From NCBI GenBank assembly GCA_023269675.1, contig JAHFSX010000009.1, forward strand, positions 29,515 through 93,514: a stretch of DNA of 64,000 bases, in the 5' to 3' direction. The stretch's first letter is position 1. Each line of letters opens with the position of its first letter. A model generated the notes under the pieces. It worked only from the letters and a program-made list of their open reading frames with translations. It was not told where the DNA came from and did not search any database. This DNA comes from Verrucomicrobiota bacterium (GTDB lineage Bacteria > Verrucomicrobiota > Kiritimatiellia > RFP12 > UBA1067). The translations under genes and the position numbers were made by a program. Below, in pieces: positions 35,599-46,146 of the stretch.

Positions 35599-36069
35599 TT
35601 AACGTGTGGGGCCGTGGCCGACGCGGTCGTGGCAACGGGCGCAGGTGAAGGTCGCATCGAAGCCGCGATCCTTGGCGAGCATGTCATTCACCAGATCGCC
35701 GTGGCAGCGGATGCAGTTTCTCTGCACGATCCGCGCGCTCTTGGGGCGGATCATGATCGGCTCGTGGAAATTCTGGAGGGTGAAGGCCTTCGAATGCTCG
35801 AAGCCGTTCTCGCCTTTGGTCAGGTATTTCGGGATGAAAGCGTGGGGCACGTGGCAGTCGTTGCAGGTGGCGTGGGCGTGGTGGCTGGCCTTTTGCCAGC
35901 CGTCGTACTGGTCGCGCATGATGTGGCAGTTGGAGCAGGTCTTGGACTCGCTCCCCAGATAGGCGAGGCCTTCGCCTTCCCGAAAAGTGTAGCCGCCCGC
36001 GCCCAGGAGAGCCCCGAGCAGGCAACACAGGAGCGTGGCGGGTGATGTTAGAATCGGAATCCGTTTCAT
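35599..36069 (-). CDS. nrfH: cytochrome c nitrite reductase, quinol-oxidising subunit NrfH
   Basis: Tetraheme NapC/NrfH-family protein of 156 residues feeding electrons from menaquinol to NrfA. One N-terminal membrane helix (about 10-27) is followed by CSNCH (45-49), CNDCH, CIRCH and CARCH. The first site reads CSNCHIM, matching the CXXCHXM arrangement in which the Met ligates heme 1 in NrfH. The frame is open far upstream, but MKRIPILTSPATLLCC at 36069 gives a normal anchor, so this start is chosen although its ribosome site is weak. Divergent from the gene at 36139 with a gap under 70 bases. Confidence 0.94.
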   Translation of the reverse strand: MKRIPILTSPATLLCCLLGALLGAGGYTFREGEGLAYLGSESKTCSNCHIMRDQYDGWQKASHHAHATCNDCHVPHAFIPKYLTKGENGFEHSKAFTLQNFHEPIMIRPKSARIVQRNCIRCHGDLVNDMLAKDRGFDATFTCARCHDRVGHGPTR

Positions 36070-36138
36070 GCTGAGCTTTCGTTCAATGGCGCCATTATAG
36101 TTCATGATCGCGTTTTGTACAGCAAGCATGCCGCGCGC

Positions 36139-36906
36139 ATGCGAATAAAATACGGGTTGACGGCGGGGCGGCGGGTATGGGATTTTACGGGCGTGAAACC
36201 TACCCTTCAGATTGCGACGGCCAAGACCCCGGACGGAGAGGTGCTGGCGCTGTACCAGCACGACGCCGATTTTTCCATCAAGGTGAACCGCCAGGAGCTG
36301 ATGACCAGCCGCGCCCACGAGTCCGAACTCGAACTCGCGCGCCTGGGCTGCGCGCGCATCGTGTCGCGGCAGAACCCGACGGTGCTGATCGGCGGGCTCG
36401 GCATGGGCTACACGCTGCGCCAGGCGCTCGACCTGCTTCAGCCCGAGGCGACGGTCGTCGTGAGTGAACTGATCCCCGAGGTCGTGGCGTGGAACCGCGA
36501 ATTCCTGGGCGAGCTGAACAGTCATCCGCTGCGCGATCCGCGCGTCGTGCTCAAAGTCGGCGATGTCACGAATCTGATCCAGCAGTCGGAGCATGCCTTC
36601 GACGCGATTCTGCTCGATGTCGACAACGGCCCCGAGGCGCTGACATCCGAGGGCAATGACCGCCTCTACAGCCCCGCGGGGCTGCAGGCCTGCATGCGCG
36701 CCCTGCATGCGAAGGGCTGCCTCGCGATCTGGTCGGGGGCGATCGACAACGCCTTCGAACACCGCCTGCGTCAGGTGAACCTTTTCTACCGCCGGTTCCA
36801 TGTCGCGCCCTACAAGGGCGGCAAGGCGCGCTCGCGCTGCATCTGGGTCATCGCGCGCGACCCCCTTTCGCTGCCGCCGGAGCCGGGTCCCCGGGCGGGC
36901 GGATAG
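36139..36906 (+). CDS. spermidine-synthase-like methyltransferase-fold protein
   Basis: Cytoplasmic protein of about 255 residues with a Rossmann-like class I methyltransferase fold, of the spermidine-synthase-like type. Visible are PTVLIGGLGMGYTLRQAL (cofactor loop), VVVSELIPEVVAW (acidic residue after strand 2) and FDAILLDVDNGPEAL. Polyamine synthase activity is doubtful; similar proteins are often annotated only as SAM-dependent or spermine-synthase-like. The start is uncertain: ATG at 36139, TTG at 36115 or GTG near 36192, none with a clear ribosome site. The start region faces nrfH, so the two may share a divergent promoter. Confidence 0.75.
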   Translation: MRIKYGLTAGRRVWDFTGVKPTLQIATAKTPDGEVLALYQHDADFSIKVNRQELMTSRAHESELELARLGCARIVSRQNPTVLIGGLGMGYTLRQALDLLQPEATVVVSELIPEVVAWNREFLGELNSHPLRDPRVVLKVGDVTNLIQQSEHAFDAILLDVDNGPEALTSEGNDRLYSPAGLQACMRALHAKGCLAIWSGAIDNAFEHRLRQVNLFYRRFHVAPYKGGKARSRCIWVIARDPLSLPPEPGPRAGG

Positions 36907-36913
36907 GGGGCGC

Positions 36914-38788
36914 ATGACGCGGCTTTGGATAGCGATGGCGCTGGGGGCGGCGTTGCGCGCGGGGGCGCAGGACACGCGGAGCGACACCTGGGCGGGCGTC
37001 GATGCGCTGGGACGCGAGCTGCCGTGCGAGGGACAGGCGCCGGCGGCACGCACGAACCGCTTCGTGGGCGTGTTCTACTACATCTGGCAAGGCGCGCACG
37101 GGTATGACCGGCACGCGGCGCCGGTGGGCGAGGCGCAGGACATCCATGTGCCGGGGCCGGGCGACACAAACAGCCCTTACAACATTTCCGAGATCATCCG
37201 GCGGCCGGTCGGCGAGCGGGCGTGGGGCCCTCAACATGCTTTTCACCACTGGGGCGAGCCGCTCTTCGGGTTCTATGTGGCCAAGGACGAGTGGGTGATC
37301 CGCAAGCACGCGCAGATGCTCTCCGACGCGGGTGTGGACGTGATCGTCTTCGACGTGACCAACGGGCTCAGCTACCGCGCCATCTACATGAATATCCTGC
37401 GCGTCTACGCCGAGATCCGCGCGGCCGGCGGACGCACCCCGGCCGTCGCCTTCCTGACCCACTCGGCGCATGACCGGGTCGTGAGGCAGCTCTACGCCGA
37501 CCTCTACTCCAAAGGGCTTTACCAGGAGCTCTGGTTCCTGTGGAAGGGCAAGCCGCTGCTGTTGGCCGATCCGGACGGGCTGAGTGACGATATCCGGCAG
37601 TTCTTCTCGCTGCGGCGGTCGTGGGCCTGGACCCGGGGGCAGAAATGGTTTGGCGACGGCCGGGACCGCTGGCCGTGGCTGGACCACACGCCGCAGCAGT
37701 ACGGCTGGCACGCGTCGCCGGACAGGCCCGAGCAGATCGTGGTCTGCACGGCCGAACACCCCGACAGCGACCGCGGCAAGAGTTTTCATGACGGCGCGAA
37801 CCCCAAGCCGCACCGCACGGAGCAGGGCCTCTGCTTCGCCGAGCAGTGGCGGCGCGCGCTGGAGGTCGATCCCGAGTTCGTCTTCATCACGCAGTGGAAC
37901 GAGTGGATCGCGATGCGCTTCACCCGGAAGGAGATCAACCGGGCGAGCTATGCGGGGGAGAAGCTGAACGACCCTGAAGGCGTCTTCGTGGATCTGTACA
38001 ACATGGAGTACAACCGCGACATCGAGCCCATGAAGGGCGGGTACGGCGACGCCTACTATTATCAGATGTGGCAGAACATCCGGCGCTTCAAAGGCGTGCG
38101 GCCGCTGCCAGAGGCCTCGGCCGCGGTGGGCGGGGAGTGGGAGGGGTGGAAGCTCTCGGTTGCGGCTCGTGAGGACACTCGCCCTCCAGCGCCGGTTTCG
38201 TTATTGGAGGGCGAACGTCCCCGTGAGCCGCAATCCGGGACTGATCCGTGGTCGGCGATCGCGCCGAGCTATTGGGATGACGCGGGCGACACCTTCCACC
38301 GCAACCATTTCGGCTACGGGGCGGTCGGCGTGCTGACCAACGATACGGGCCGCAATGACATCCGGCTCTGCAAGGTGGCGCGCAGCCGGGCGACGCTCTG
38401 GTTCATGGCCGAGAGCGCGCAGCCTCTCACGCCGCCACAGGGCGACGCGTGGATGACGCTCTATGTCGGCGTGGAGGCAGCGGCTCGCCCGGCGTGGCAG
38501 GGGTTCCAGGTCAAGGTGCAGCCTGAGGCGGACGGCCTGCGCGCGCAGGTTTTCGTGCGCACGGCGACGCAGGCCTGGCAGGCGCAGATGACGGTGCCTT
38601 GCACCGTGACGGAGCGCCGCGTGGTGGTGGCGCTGCCGCGCGCGGCGCTCGGCTTGCAACCGGGCGGCCCGTTGCGGCTGCGCTTCAAGTGGTCGGACAA
38701 CGTGCGCGGCGACGACCCGCTGGCGTGGCTGACCGACGGCGACACGGCGCCCAACGGCCGCGCGGCTTACCGGTATCACGCGGAATAG
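36914..38788 (+). CDS. GH99/GH71-like glycosidase with C-terminal sugar-binding domain, secreted
   Basis: Exported 624-residue protein. A signal peptide is followed by a GH99/GH71-like barrel (VGVFYYIWQGAHG, DAGVDVIVFDVTNG, FITQWNEWIAMRF near residue 327). After about residue 410 a linker leads to a beta-sandwich (ATLWFMAESAQPL, DAWMTLYVGVE, RLRFKWSDN) resembling CBM9/DOMON-type domains. The linker contains an inverted repeat in frame (38164-38229, residues about 417-439, reading SLLEGERPREPQ), which looks like a genomic repeat captured as coding sequence at a domain boundary. TAGGGGG precedes the ATG at 36914. The substrate is unknown. Confidence 0.8.
   Translation: MTRLWIAMALGAALRAGAQDTRSDTWAGVDALGRELPCEGQAPAARTNRFVGVFYYIWQGAHGYDRHAAPVGEAQDIHVPGPGDTNSPYNISEIIRRPVGERAWGPQHAFHHWGEPLFGFYVAKDEWVIRKHAQMLSDAGVDVIVFDVTNGLSYRAIYMNILRVYAEIRAAGGRTPAVAFLTHSAHDRVVRQLYADLYSKGLYQELWFLWKGKPLLLADPDGLSDDIRQFFSLRRSWAWTRGQKWFGDGRDRWPWLDHTPQQYGWHASPDRPEQIVVCTAEHPDSDRGKSFHDGANPKPHRTEQGLCFAEQWRRALEVDPEFVFITQWNEWIAMRFTRKEINRASYAGEKLNDPEGVFVDLYNMEYNRDIEPMKGGYGDAYYYQMWQNIRRFKGVRPLPEASAAVGGEWEGWKLSVAAREDTRPPAPVSLLEGERPREPQSGTDPWSAIAPSYWDDAGDTFHRNHFGYGAVGVLTNDTGRNDIRLCKVARSRATLWFMAESAQPLTPPQGDAWMTLYVGVEAAARPAWQGFQVKVQPEADGLRAQVFVRTATQAWQAQMTVPCTVTERRVVVALPRAALGLQPGGPLRLRFKWSDNVRGDDPLAWLTDGDTAPNGRAAYRYHAE
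38164..38229. repeat. inverted repeat inside a coding region, family H
   Basis: Arms of 25 bases (38164-38188 and 38205-38229) are complementary at 20 positions, with a perfect TCGCCCTCCA/TGGAGGGCGA core around a 16-base loop. The element is entirely within the GH99/71-like gene, keeps the frame and lies in the linker between the two domains. Confidence 0.8.
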
Positions 38789-38817
38789 GGATTGAGTGGC
38801 CTGGCGCACACGGGCCG

Positions 38818-38890
38818 GCGGACGGTTCGGGGAACCGTCCCTGCCACAAGGACGTGCTTCGTCGGCAGGGATGGTTCCCAAAGGCGACCG
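38818..38890. repeat. double-hairpin repeat, family A copy 3 (rearranged)
   Basis: In inverted orientation to copies 1 and 2: GGACGGTTC/GAACCGTCC is intact (38820-38840). The second half is another GGCAGGGATGGTTC unit (38864-38877) pairing with GAACCGTCCCTGCC (38832-38845) with one mismatch. The second GGACGCCTC hairpin is missing. It lies about 30 bases after the upstream stop. Confidence 0.75.
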
Positions 38891-39030
38891 CTGGACAGGG
38901 CCCACAAGGAGCTCGCGCGGCCGCTGCGAATGGTTGTGCCAAGAAAAGTGAGTGGCCACAGTCCCGGCGGGGTGGTAATATGTTCCCTTTCTTTTCGGGA
39001 GCAGGGCAAGAAGAGGGAGGAGGCGGACGG

Positions 39031-39522
39031 ATGAGCGACAAAACGAATGTGTCGGACGGTCAGCGGGCGGCCAGCGATCCTTTGGCCGGTCAGGCGGCGG
39101 ATGCGCGCTACAAGAGCTTCAAAGAGACGGCCGATCCCTGGAAGGTGCTCGGCACGGTCGAGTACGGCGGGGACCGCACGATGGTTTCGACGGTCGAGCG
39201 CGTGGTGCTGGACGCCGATCCGTCGCAGTACCCGGGTTTTGAGGAGCGCTTGCTGAAGATCGCGAAGGATCCCGCCTGCACCGAGGCGGGGTACGGTTTC
39301 GTCTGCCGGCTGCTGTCGCTGATCGCTTCGCCGAAGAGCGTCGCGGCGCTGCAGGACAAACTGGCCGGCGAGAACGAGGTTGTCGCCTATCTGACGCGTC
39401 TGGTGATCGAGCGGGTCCCGGGGCCTGAGGCGGACGCCGCGCTGCGCGAGGCGGCGGGCAAGGCTAAGGGCCGCGAGGCCACGGGGTTGGCCGGCGCGGT
39501 GGCTGCAAGGGCAGCGAAATAA
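39031..39522 (+). CDS. small HEAT-like helical protein of unknown function
   Basis: Cytoplasmic protein of 163 residues with no signal peptide or membrane segment. The sequence is mostly helical, and the middle (YPGFEERLLKIAKDPACTEAGYGFVCRLLSLIASPKSVAALQDKL) looks like HEAT/armadillo-type paired helices. I recognise no catalytic motif. The ATG at 39031 follows GGGAGGAGGCGG. About 55 bases upstream there is a good TAATAT box (38976-38981), but no convincing -35. It may share a transcript with the oxidoreductase downstream, from which a repeat element separates it. Confidence 0.7.
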   Translation: MSDKTNVSDGQRAASDPLAGQAADARYKSFKETADPWKVLGTVEYGGDRTMVSTVERVVLDADPSQYPGFEERLLKIAKDPACTEAGYGFVCRLLSLIASPKSVAALQDKLAGENEVVAYLTRLVIERVPGPEADAALREAAGKAKGREATGLAGAVAARAAK

Positions 39523-39525
39523 TTC

Positions 39526-39606
39526 TCACCACCAAGACGCAAAGAACACCAAGTCCGCCAAGAGCTTTGTGATCGTTGTGTCCTTGGAGCCTTGGTGGCA
39601 AAGAAG
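39526..39606. repeat. intergenic inverted repeat, family G
   Basis: Left part has CACCACCAAGACGC and AACACCAAGTCCGCCAAG. The right part has TCCTTGGAGCCTTGGTGGCA, the approximate reverse complement. It begins three bases after the upstream stop and ends just before the AAGGA site of the next gene. Confidence 0.7.
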
Positions 39607-39625
39607 TGAAACAAGGATTTCTGAG

Positions 39626-40918
39626 ATGAAAGTGACACGGCGCGGATTCATGAAGACGGCGGGGATGGCGGCAGGGGCGATCACGGCCTTCCCCTCGATC
39701 ATCCCCTCGGCGGTGCGGGGGCAGAGCGCCCCTTCCAAGGTGTTGACGGTGGCCTGCGTGGGCGTGGGCGGCATGGGGCTTTCGCACCTCGCGCAGCTGC
39801 TGGACCGGCCGACGGTGCGCGTAGTGGCGGTGGCGGATGTGGACGCGCACCATCAGAAGCGCGCGGCGCAGATCATCAACGCGAAGTACGGCGACCAGTC
39901 CTGCAAGACCTTCGGCGATTTCCGCGAGGTGACGCGCAGCAAAGAGGTCGACCTGGTCACGGTGGCGACGCCGGACCACTGGCACACGCTGCCGGCCGTC
40001 GACGCGATCCGCAACGGCAAGGACGTGTTCGTGGAGAAGCCGCTGACGCTGACGGTGCGCGAGGGCCAGGTGCTGGTCGAGGAGCTGCGCAAGCACAAGC
40101 GCATCGGCCAGACCGGCACGATGCAGCGCTCGTCGGAGGGCTTCCACCGTGCGGCGGAGCTGATCCGCAACGGCAGGCTCGGCCAGATCCGTCACATCGA
40201 CGTGCTGATTCCCGCGAACAACTGCTACGTGGGCGCGACATGGAAGCCCGAGGCGGTGCCCGAGGGGCTGGATTACGATTTCTGGCTGGGGCCGGCGCCG
40301 TATGCGCCTTACACGTCGCAGCGCACGCACTACCAGTTCCGCTACAACCTGGACTACGCGGGCGGGCAGACCACCAACTGGGGCGCGCACTATCTGGACA
40401 TCGCGCAGTGGGCGCTGGGCATGGACGAGTCCGGCCCGGTGGAGGTGGACGGCAGCGGCGTCTTCCCGAGCAGCGGGCTCTTCACGGCGCCGACGCGCGT
40501 GGACGTGCGCTACGCCTACGCGAACGGGGTGACGATGCGGATGCGCACGCGCACCGACGGCGTGTACGACGGCAACATCATTTTTTACGGCGAGAAGGGA
40601 CGGCTCGACGTCTCGCGCAGCAAGCTGAAGTCCGATCCCGCGAGTGTTCTCAAGGAGCAGATCGGCGACGGCGAGGTTCATCTGTATAAGAGCCGCGACC
40701 ATTTCGGCAACTGGATCGAGTGCGTGAAGACGCGCGCGCTGCCGGTGTCGGATCTGGCGATCGGGCACAAGACGACCAACCTGTGCAATATCGGGAACAT
40801 CGTGATGCAGGTGCAGCGTAAGCTGGCCTGGGATCCGGTGAACGAGGTGTTCGCCAACGACGCGATGGCCAACCGGATGCTGACGCGTCCGATGCGCGGG
40901 CCGTGGTCTTTGGCGTGA
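39626..40918 (+). CDS. Gfo/Idh/MocA-family oxidoreductase with Tat signal
   Basis: NAD(P)-dependent sugar oxidoreductase of 430 residues exported by the Tat route. The N-terminus has RRGFMK, then an Ala/Gly-rich hydrophobic run. The Rossmann motif is CVGVGGMGLSHL, and the EKPL stretch near residue 137 carries the lysine conserved in the family. The C-terminal half shows THYQFRYNLDYAGGQTTNWG, typical of the secreted PVC/Bacteroidetes members. Substrate unknown. AAGGA lies eight bases before the ATG at 39626; the frame is open further upstream through the repeat, but without a ribosome site. Confidence 0.92.
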   Translation: MKVTRRGFMKTAGMAAGAITAFPSIIPSAVRGQSAPSKVLTVACVGVGGMGLSHLAQLLDRPTVRVVAVADVDAHHQKRAAQIINAKYGDQSCKTFGDFREVTRSKEVDLVTVATPDHWHTLPAVDAIRNGKDVFVEKPLTLTVREGQVLVEELRKHKRIGQTGTMQRSSEGFHRAAELIRNGRLGQIRHIDVLIPANNCYVGATWKPEAVPEGLDYDFWLGPAPYAPYTSQRTHYQFRYNLDYAGGQTTNWGAHYLDIAQWALGMDESGPVEVDGSGVFPSSGLFTAPTRVDVRYAYANGVTMRMRTRTDGVYDGNIIFYGEKGRLDVSRSKLKSDPASVLKEQIGDGEVHLYKSRDHFGNWIECVKTRALPVSDLAIGHKTTNLCNIGNIVMQVQRKLAWDPVNEVFANDAMANRMLTRPMRGPWSLA

Positions 40919-40963
40919 GGGGGCGGGGGAGAGGGCGTTGCGAAGATTTATTCAAAAACGCAC

Positions 40964-40993
40964 TTGCGCGCAGGCTGTGACCTGTGGTAACTT
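40964..40993 (+). promoter_or_regulatory. candidate promoter of the str-S10-spc cluster
   Basis: TTGCGC (40964-40969) and TAACTT (40988-40993) are 18 bases apart, about 40 bases before the rpsL start. The match to sigma-70 consensus is only moderate, but it is the best pair in the 114-base gap before the ribosomal genes. Confidence 0.4.
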
Positions 40994-41032
40994 GTCTCTC
41001 CATTTATTTCCAATCGGAAGGATTCATATTCG

Positions 41033-41419
41033 ATGCCGACCATCAACCAGTTAGTGCGCAAGGGTCGTACCCCGCTGCGCAAGAAGAGCAAGTCGCCTGC
41101 GCTGAAGGGGTGTCCCCAGCGTCGCGGGGTCTGTCTCGTCGTGAAGACGCAGACGCCCAAGAAGCCGAACTCGGCGTTGCGTAAGGTCGCCCGTGTCCGT
41201 CTGACGACGGGTTACGAAGTGACGGCGTACATCCCGGGCGAAGGTCACAACCTGCAGGAGCATAGCGTCGTGCTGGTGCGTGGCGGCCGCGTCAAGGATC
41301 TTCCCGGCGTCCGTTACCACATTGTCCGCGGCTGTCTCGACAGCTTGGGCGTGGCCGGGCGCAACCGCAGCCGTTCGAAGTACGGCGTGAAGCGTCCTAA
41401 GGCTAAGACGGAGAAGTAG
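41033..41419 (+). CDS. rpsL: 30S ribosomal protein S12
   Basis: Decoding-centre protein S12, 128 residues. [15 protein letters not shown] at the N-terminus and [11 protein letters not shown] (residues 41-51) are characteristic; the lysines there are the wild-type residues whose change gives streptomycin resistance in other bacteria. [10 protein letters not shown] is also present. GGAAGG precedes the ATG. First gene of the ribosomal cluster; rpoBC are not upstream, where a sugar oxidoreductase is found instead. Confidence 0.99.
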   Translation: MPTINQLVRKGRTPLRKKSKSPALKGCPQRRGVCLVVKTQTPKKPNSALRKVARVRLTTGYEVTAYIPGEGHNLQEHSVVLVRGGRVKDLPGVRYHIVRGCLDSLGVAGRNRSRSKYGVKRPKAKTEK

Positions 41420-41485
41420 GCTGACGGGGCGGGGGGACGCGATTCCCTGCCCCAGAGTGTGTTTTTACCCTAAGCAGAGGCGAAA

Positions 41486-41956
41486 ATGGCAAGACGTCGT
41501 AGAGCAGTGAAGCGGGTGCAGACCGCAGATCCCAAGTTCAACAGCGAGCTGGTGGCCCGCGTTGTCCGCGCGCTCATGAAGAGCGGCAAAAAGACCACGG
41601 CGGAGCGCATCGTGTACGGCGCGATCGAAGAGCTGAAGGAAAAGACCGGCAAGGACCCGATCGAAGTGATGGATATCGCCATCGCGAACATGAAGCCGAA
41701 AGTGGAAGTGAAGTCCCGCCGCGTCGGTGGCACGACCTACCCGGTTCCTGTCGAGATCCGTCCGGCCCGTCAGCTGTCGCTGGCCCTCCGCTGGATGGCG
41801 ATGTTCGCCAGCGCGCGCCGCGGCACCCCGATGCCCAAGGCTGTGGCGCTCGAGCTGATCGAAGCCTACAACAACCAGGGCAACGTGATCAAGAAGCGCG
41901 ACGACACGCACAAGATGGCACAGGCCAACAAGGCTTTTGCGCATTACGCGTGGTAG
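41486..41956 (+). CDS. rpsG: 30S ribosomal protein S7
   Basis: S7, 156 residues, head-assembly protein of the small subunit. MARRRRAVKR at the start and VGGTTYPVPVEIRPARQLSLALRW identify it; the KMAQANKAFAHYAW end is complete. AGAGG precedes the ATG. The 66-base gap after rpsL holds a GC-rich imperfect hairpin followed by GTTTTTA, possibly an attenuator. Confidence 0.99.
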   Translation: MARRRRAVKRVQTADPKFNSELVARVVRALMKSGKKTTAERIVYGAIEELKEKTGKDPIEVMDIAIANMKPKVEVKSRRVGGTTYPVPVEIRPARQLSLALRWMAMFASARRGTPMPKAVALELIEAYNNQGNVIKKRDDTHKMAQANKAFAHYAW

Positions 41957-42006
41957 TTGATTTCAGGGCGGCCCCCCGGTCGCCCGCGCAGTTGGTTTGA
42001 GAGGCT

Positions 42007-42055
42007 GCGGGAGACCCTCCCGCGGCGGCATCAGGATAAGCCGGCAAGTTGCCGG
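42007..42055 (+). other. tandem hairpins in the rpsG-fusA gap
   Basis: Two small perfect stems lie in the leader of fusA: GCGGGAG/CTCCCGC (42007-42023, 3-base loop) and CCGGCA/TGCCGG (42041-42055, 3-base loop). There is no T-run, so termination is unlikely. A leader control structure is possible. Confidence 0.35.
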
Positions 42056-42088
42056 GAACATCCGCTGTTCTTTGAAAAGTCAGGGTGA

Positions 42089-44230
<2,142 letters not shown>

Positions 44231-44237
44231 CGTTAGA

Positions 44238-44546
44238 ATGCAAAGTCAGCGCATACGCATTCGTTTGCAGGCGTACGATCACAGGGTGCTGGATCAGGCT
44301 GTGAGCGATATCATCGACACAGCCCGCGGTACCGGGGCTCAGGTCGTGGGACCCATTCCTCTTCCTACGAGGATTGAACGTTTCACGGTCAACCGTAGCC
44401 CCCACGTGGACAAGAAGTCCATGGACCAGTTTGAGATGCGCACGCACAAACGGTTGTTGGATATCGTGGGCCCGACGGCCAAAACCGTCGACGAGCTCAA
44501 AAAGTTGAATCTGCCTGCTGGCGTGGACATCACAATTCGAATCTAA
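44238..44546 (+). CDS. rpsJ: 30S ribosomal protein S10
   Basis: S10, 102 residues, small-subunit head protein (NusE in antitermination). [17 protein letters not shown] and [24 protein letters not shown] are diagnostic. First gene of the S10 block, seven bases after fusA. Confidence 0.99.
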   Translation: MQSQRIRIRLQAYDHRVLDQAVSDIIDTARGTGAQVVGPIPLPTRIERFTVNRSPHVDKKSMDQFEMRTHKRLLDIVGPTAKTVDELKKLNLPAGVDITIRI

Positions 44547-44560
44547 GGACGGTGAACACC

Positions 44561-45187
44561 ATGAATGGCTTAATTGGCAGAAAAGTCGGGATGACGCAGG
44601 TCTACAACGACCAGGGGCGTCGGATTGCAGTAACCGTGCTGGAAGCGGGGCCTTGCCCGGTCGTTCAGGTGAAGACGCCTGACACGGACGGGTACAGCGC
44701 CGTGCAGCTGGGCTTCGCTGAGCAGAAACCTTCACGCCTGCCCAAGGCGGAGGTCAAGCACTTCGAGAAGGCCGGCGTGAAGCCCTGCAAAGTGACCAAG
44801 GAATTCGCGCTGGACGACGGCGAAGTGGTCAAGGCGGGCGATGCGGTTACGGTCAACATGTTTGACGGCGTGAAATACGTCGACGTTTCGGGTATCACCA
44901 AAGGCCGCGGTTTTGCGGGCGTATTCCGCCGCTACCGTATCGGCGGTGGTCCCATGACGCACGGTGGCCACTCGAAGCGCCGCATCGGTTCAATCGGTGC
45001 GCGCGATCTTCCGGGATGGGTCGAGAAGGGCAAGCGGATGCCTGGTCACATGGGCTGTGTGAACCGCAAGGCGCGGAACCTGGCCGTGGTGCAGGTTCGC
45101 GGCGAAGAGAACCTGATTCTGGTGGCCGGCGCGGTGCCGGGAGCCAAGGGCGCCGTAGTCATTATCAGGAAAGCCCTGAAGAAATAG
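44561..45187 (+). CDS. rplC: 50S ribosomal protein L3
   Basis: L3, 208 residues. MNGLIGRKVGMTQVYN starts at the ATG at 44561, with AAGGACGG eight bases upstream; the GTG at 44552 is too close to that site. The GRGFAGVFRRYRIGGGPMTHGGH loop and PGHMG follow. Confidence 0.99.
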   Translation: MNGLIGRKVGMTQVYNDQGRRIAVTVLEAGPCPVVQVKTPDTDGYSAVQLGFAEQKPSRLPKAEVKHFEKAGVKPCKVTKEFALDDGEVVKAGDAVTVNMFDGVKYVDVSGITKGRGFAGVFRRYRIGGGPMTHGGHSKRRIGSIGARDLPGWVEKGKRMPGHMGCVNRKARNLAVVQVRGEENLILVAGAVPGAKGAVVIIRKALKK

Positions 45188-45201
45188 GGGTTGGAGAACC
45201 G

Positions 45202-45846
45202 ATGAGCACGATCAAGGTTTTTAATCCGGCTGGCGATGCCGCAGGCGAATTAGCCTTTGCGGACGACCTCCTGGTGCTTGACAAGGGCGAACAGGCCGTG
45301 AAGGACGTGGTGGTGGCGATTCAAAACGCCGCTCGCGCCGGAACCGCCGACACGCTGCGCAAGGGCGAGGTTGCGGGCAGCAACAAGAAGCCGTGGCGTC
45401 AGAAGGGGACAGGCCGGGCCCGTGCGGGTCTGCGTCAGAGCCCCGTCTGGCGTGGTGGCGGTGTGGCCTTCGGACCGCATCCGCGCGATTTCTCGGTCAA
45501 GGTGAACCGCAAGGTGACCCAGTTGGCCTTCACGCGGGCGCTGAGCGACAAGATCGCGGCGGGTCAGGTTTCGGTGATCGAGAAGTTCGATTTCGTCGAG
45601 CCCAAGACCAAGCAGCTGATGGCGACGCTCAAAAAGCTCGGGGCGGACCGCTCGGTTCTGATCGTTTTGGATCAGTACGAGGACGCGGTTTTGCTCGCGG
45701 CCCGCAATCTGCCAAAGGTTGAGGTTGTCAGCGCGCCTGAAGTTGATGTATATTCTCTCCTTTTGTGCCGCACGCTGGTCGCCACCAAGGCGGGCTTTGA
45801 GGCGTTGACGGCGCGCATGAGGAAGAAGACGGAGGTGGTCGCATGA
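45202..45846 (+). CDS. rplD: 50S ribosomal protein L4
   Basis: L4, 214 residues. KKPWRQKGTGRARAG with the following SPVWRGGGVAFGP is the tunnel-loop signature. The ATG at 45202 has TTGGAG upstream. The stop overlaps the start of rplW (ATGA). In E. coli L4 represses this operon; no matching leader is obvious here. Confidence 0.99.
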   Translation: MSTIKVFNPAGDAAGELAFADDLLVLDKGEQAVKDVVVAIQNAARAGTADTLRKGEVAGSNKKPWRQKGTGRARAGLRQSPVWRGGGVAFGPHPRDFSVKVNRKVTQLAFTRALSDKIAAGQVSVIEKFDFVEPKTKQLMATLKKLGADRSVLIVLDQYEDAVLLAARNLPKVEVVSAPEVDVYSLLLCRTLVATKAGFEALTARMRKKTEVVA

Positions 45847-46121
45847 AGCACGCTGGAATTATCCGCAAAGTGCAGATCACGGAAAAGGGCACGAAGCTTG
45901 CCTGTGAAAACCAGTACATTCTCGAGGTCGCTCCCAAGGCGAACAAAATCGAGATCAAGAGTGCCGTCGAGACGCAGTTCGGCGTGCATGTGCTGGCAGT
46001 CAATACCCAGAATTACAAAGGCGCGTTGCGTACGTTGCGCAATCGCCGTGTGGTCCGCGATTCCGGATGGAAGCGCGCGATCGTAACGGTGAAGGCGGGC
46101 GAGCGCATCGAGACCGTCTAA
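45843..46121 (+). CDS. rplW: 50S ribosomal protein L23
   Basis: L23, 92 residues, at the tunnel exit where SRP and trigger factor dock. RKVQITEKGTKLACENQYILEV and the VLAVNTQNYKG segment fit the family. The start overlaps the rplD stop by four bases. Confidence 0.98.
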   Translation: MKHAGIIRKVQITEKGTKLACENQYILEVAPKANKIEIKSAVETQFGVHVLAVNTQNYKGALRTLRNRRVVRDSGWKRAIVTVKAGERIETV

Positions 46122-46146
46122 ACGCCGCCGGAGAGGATAACAAGCC

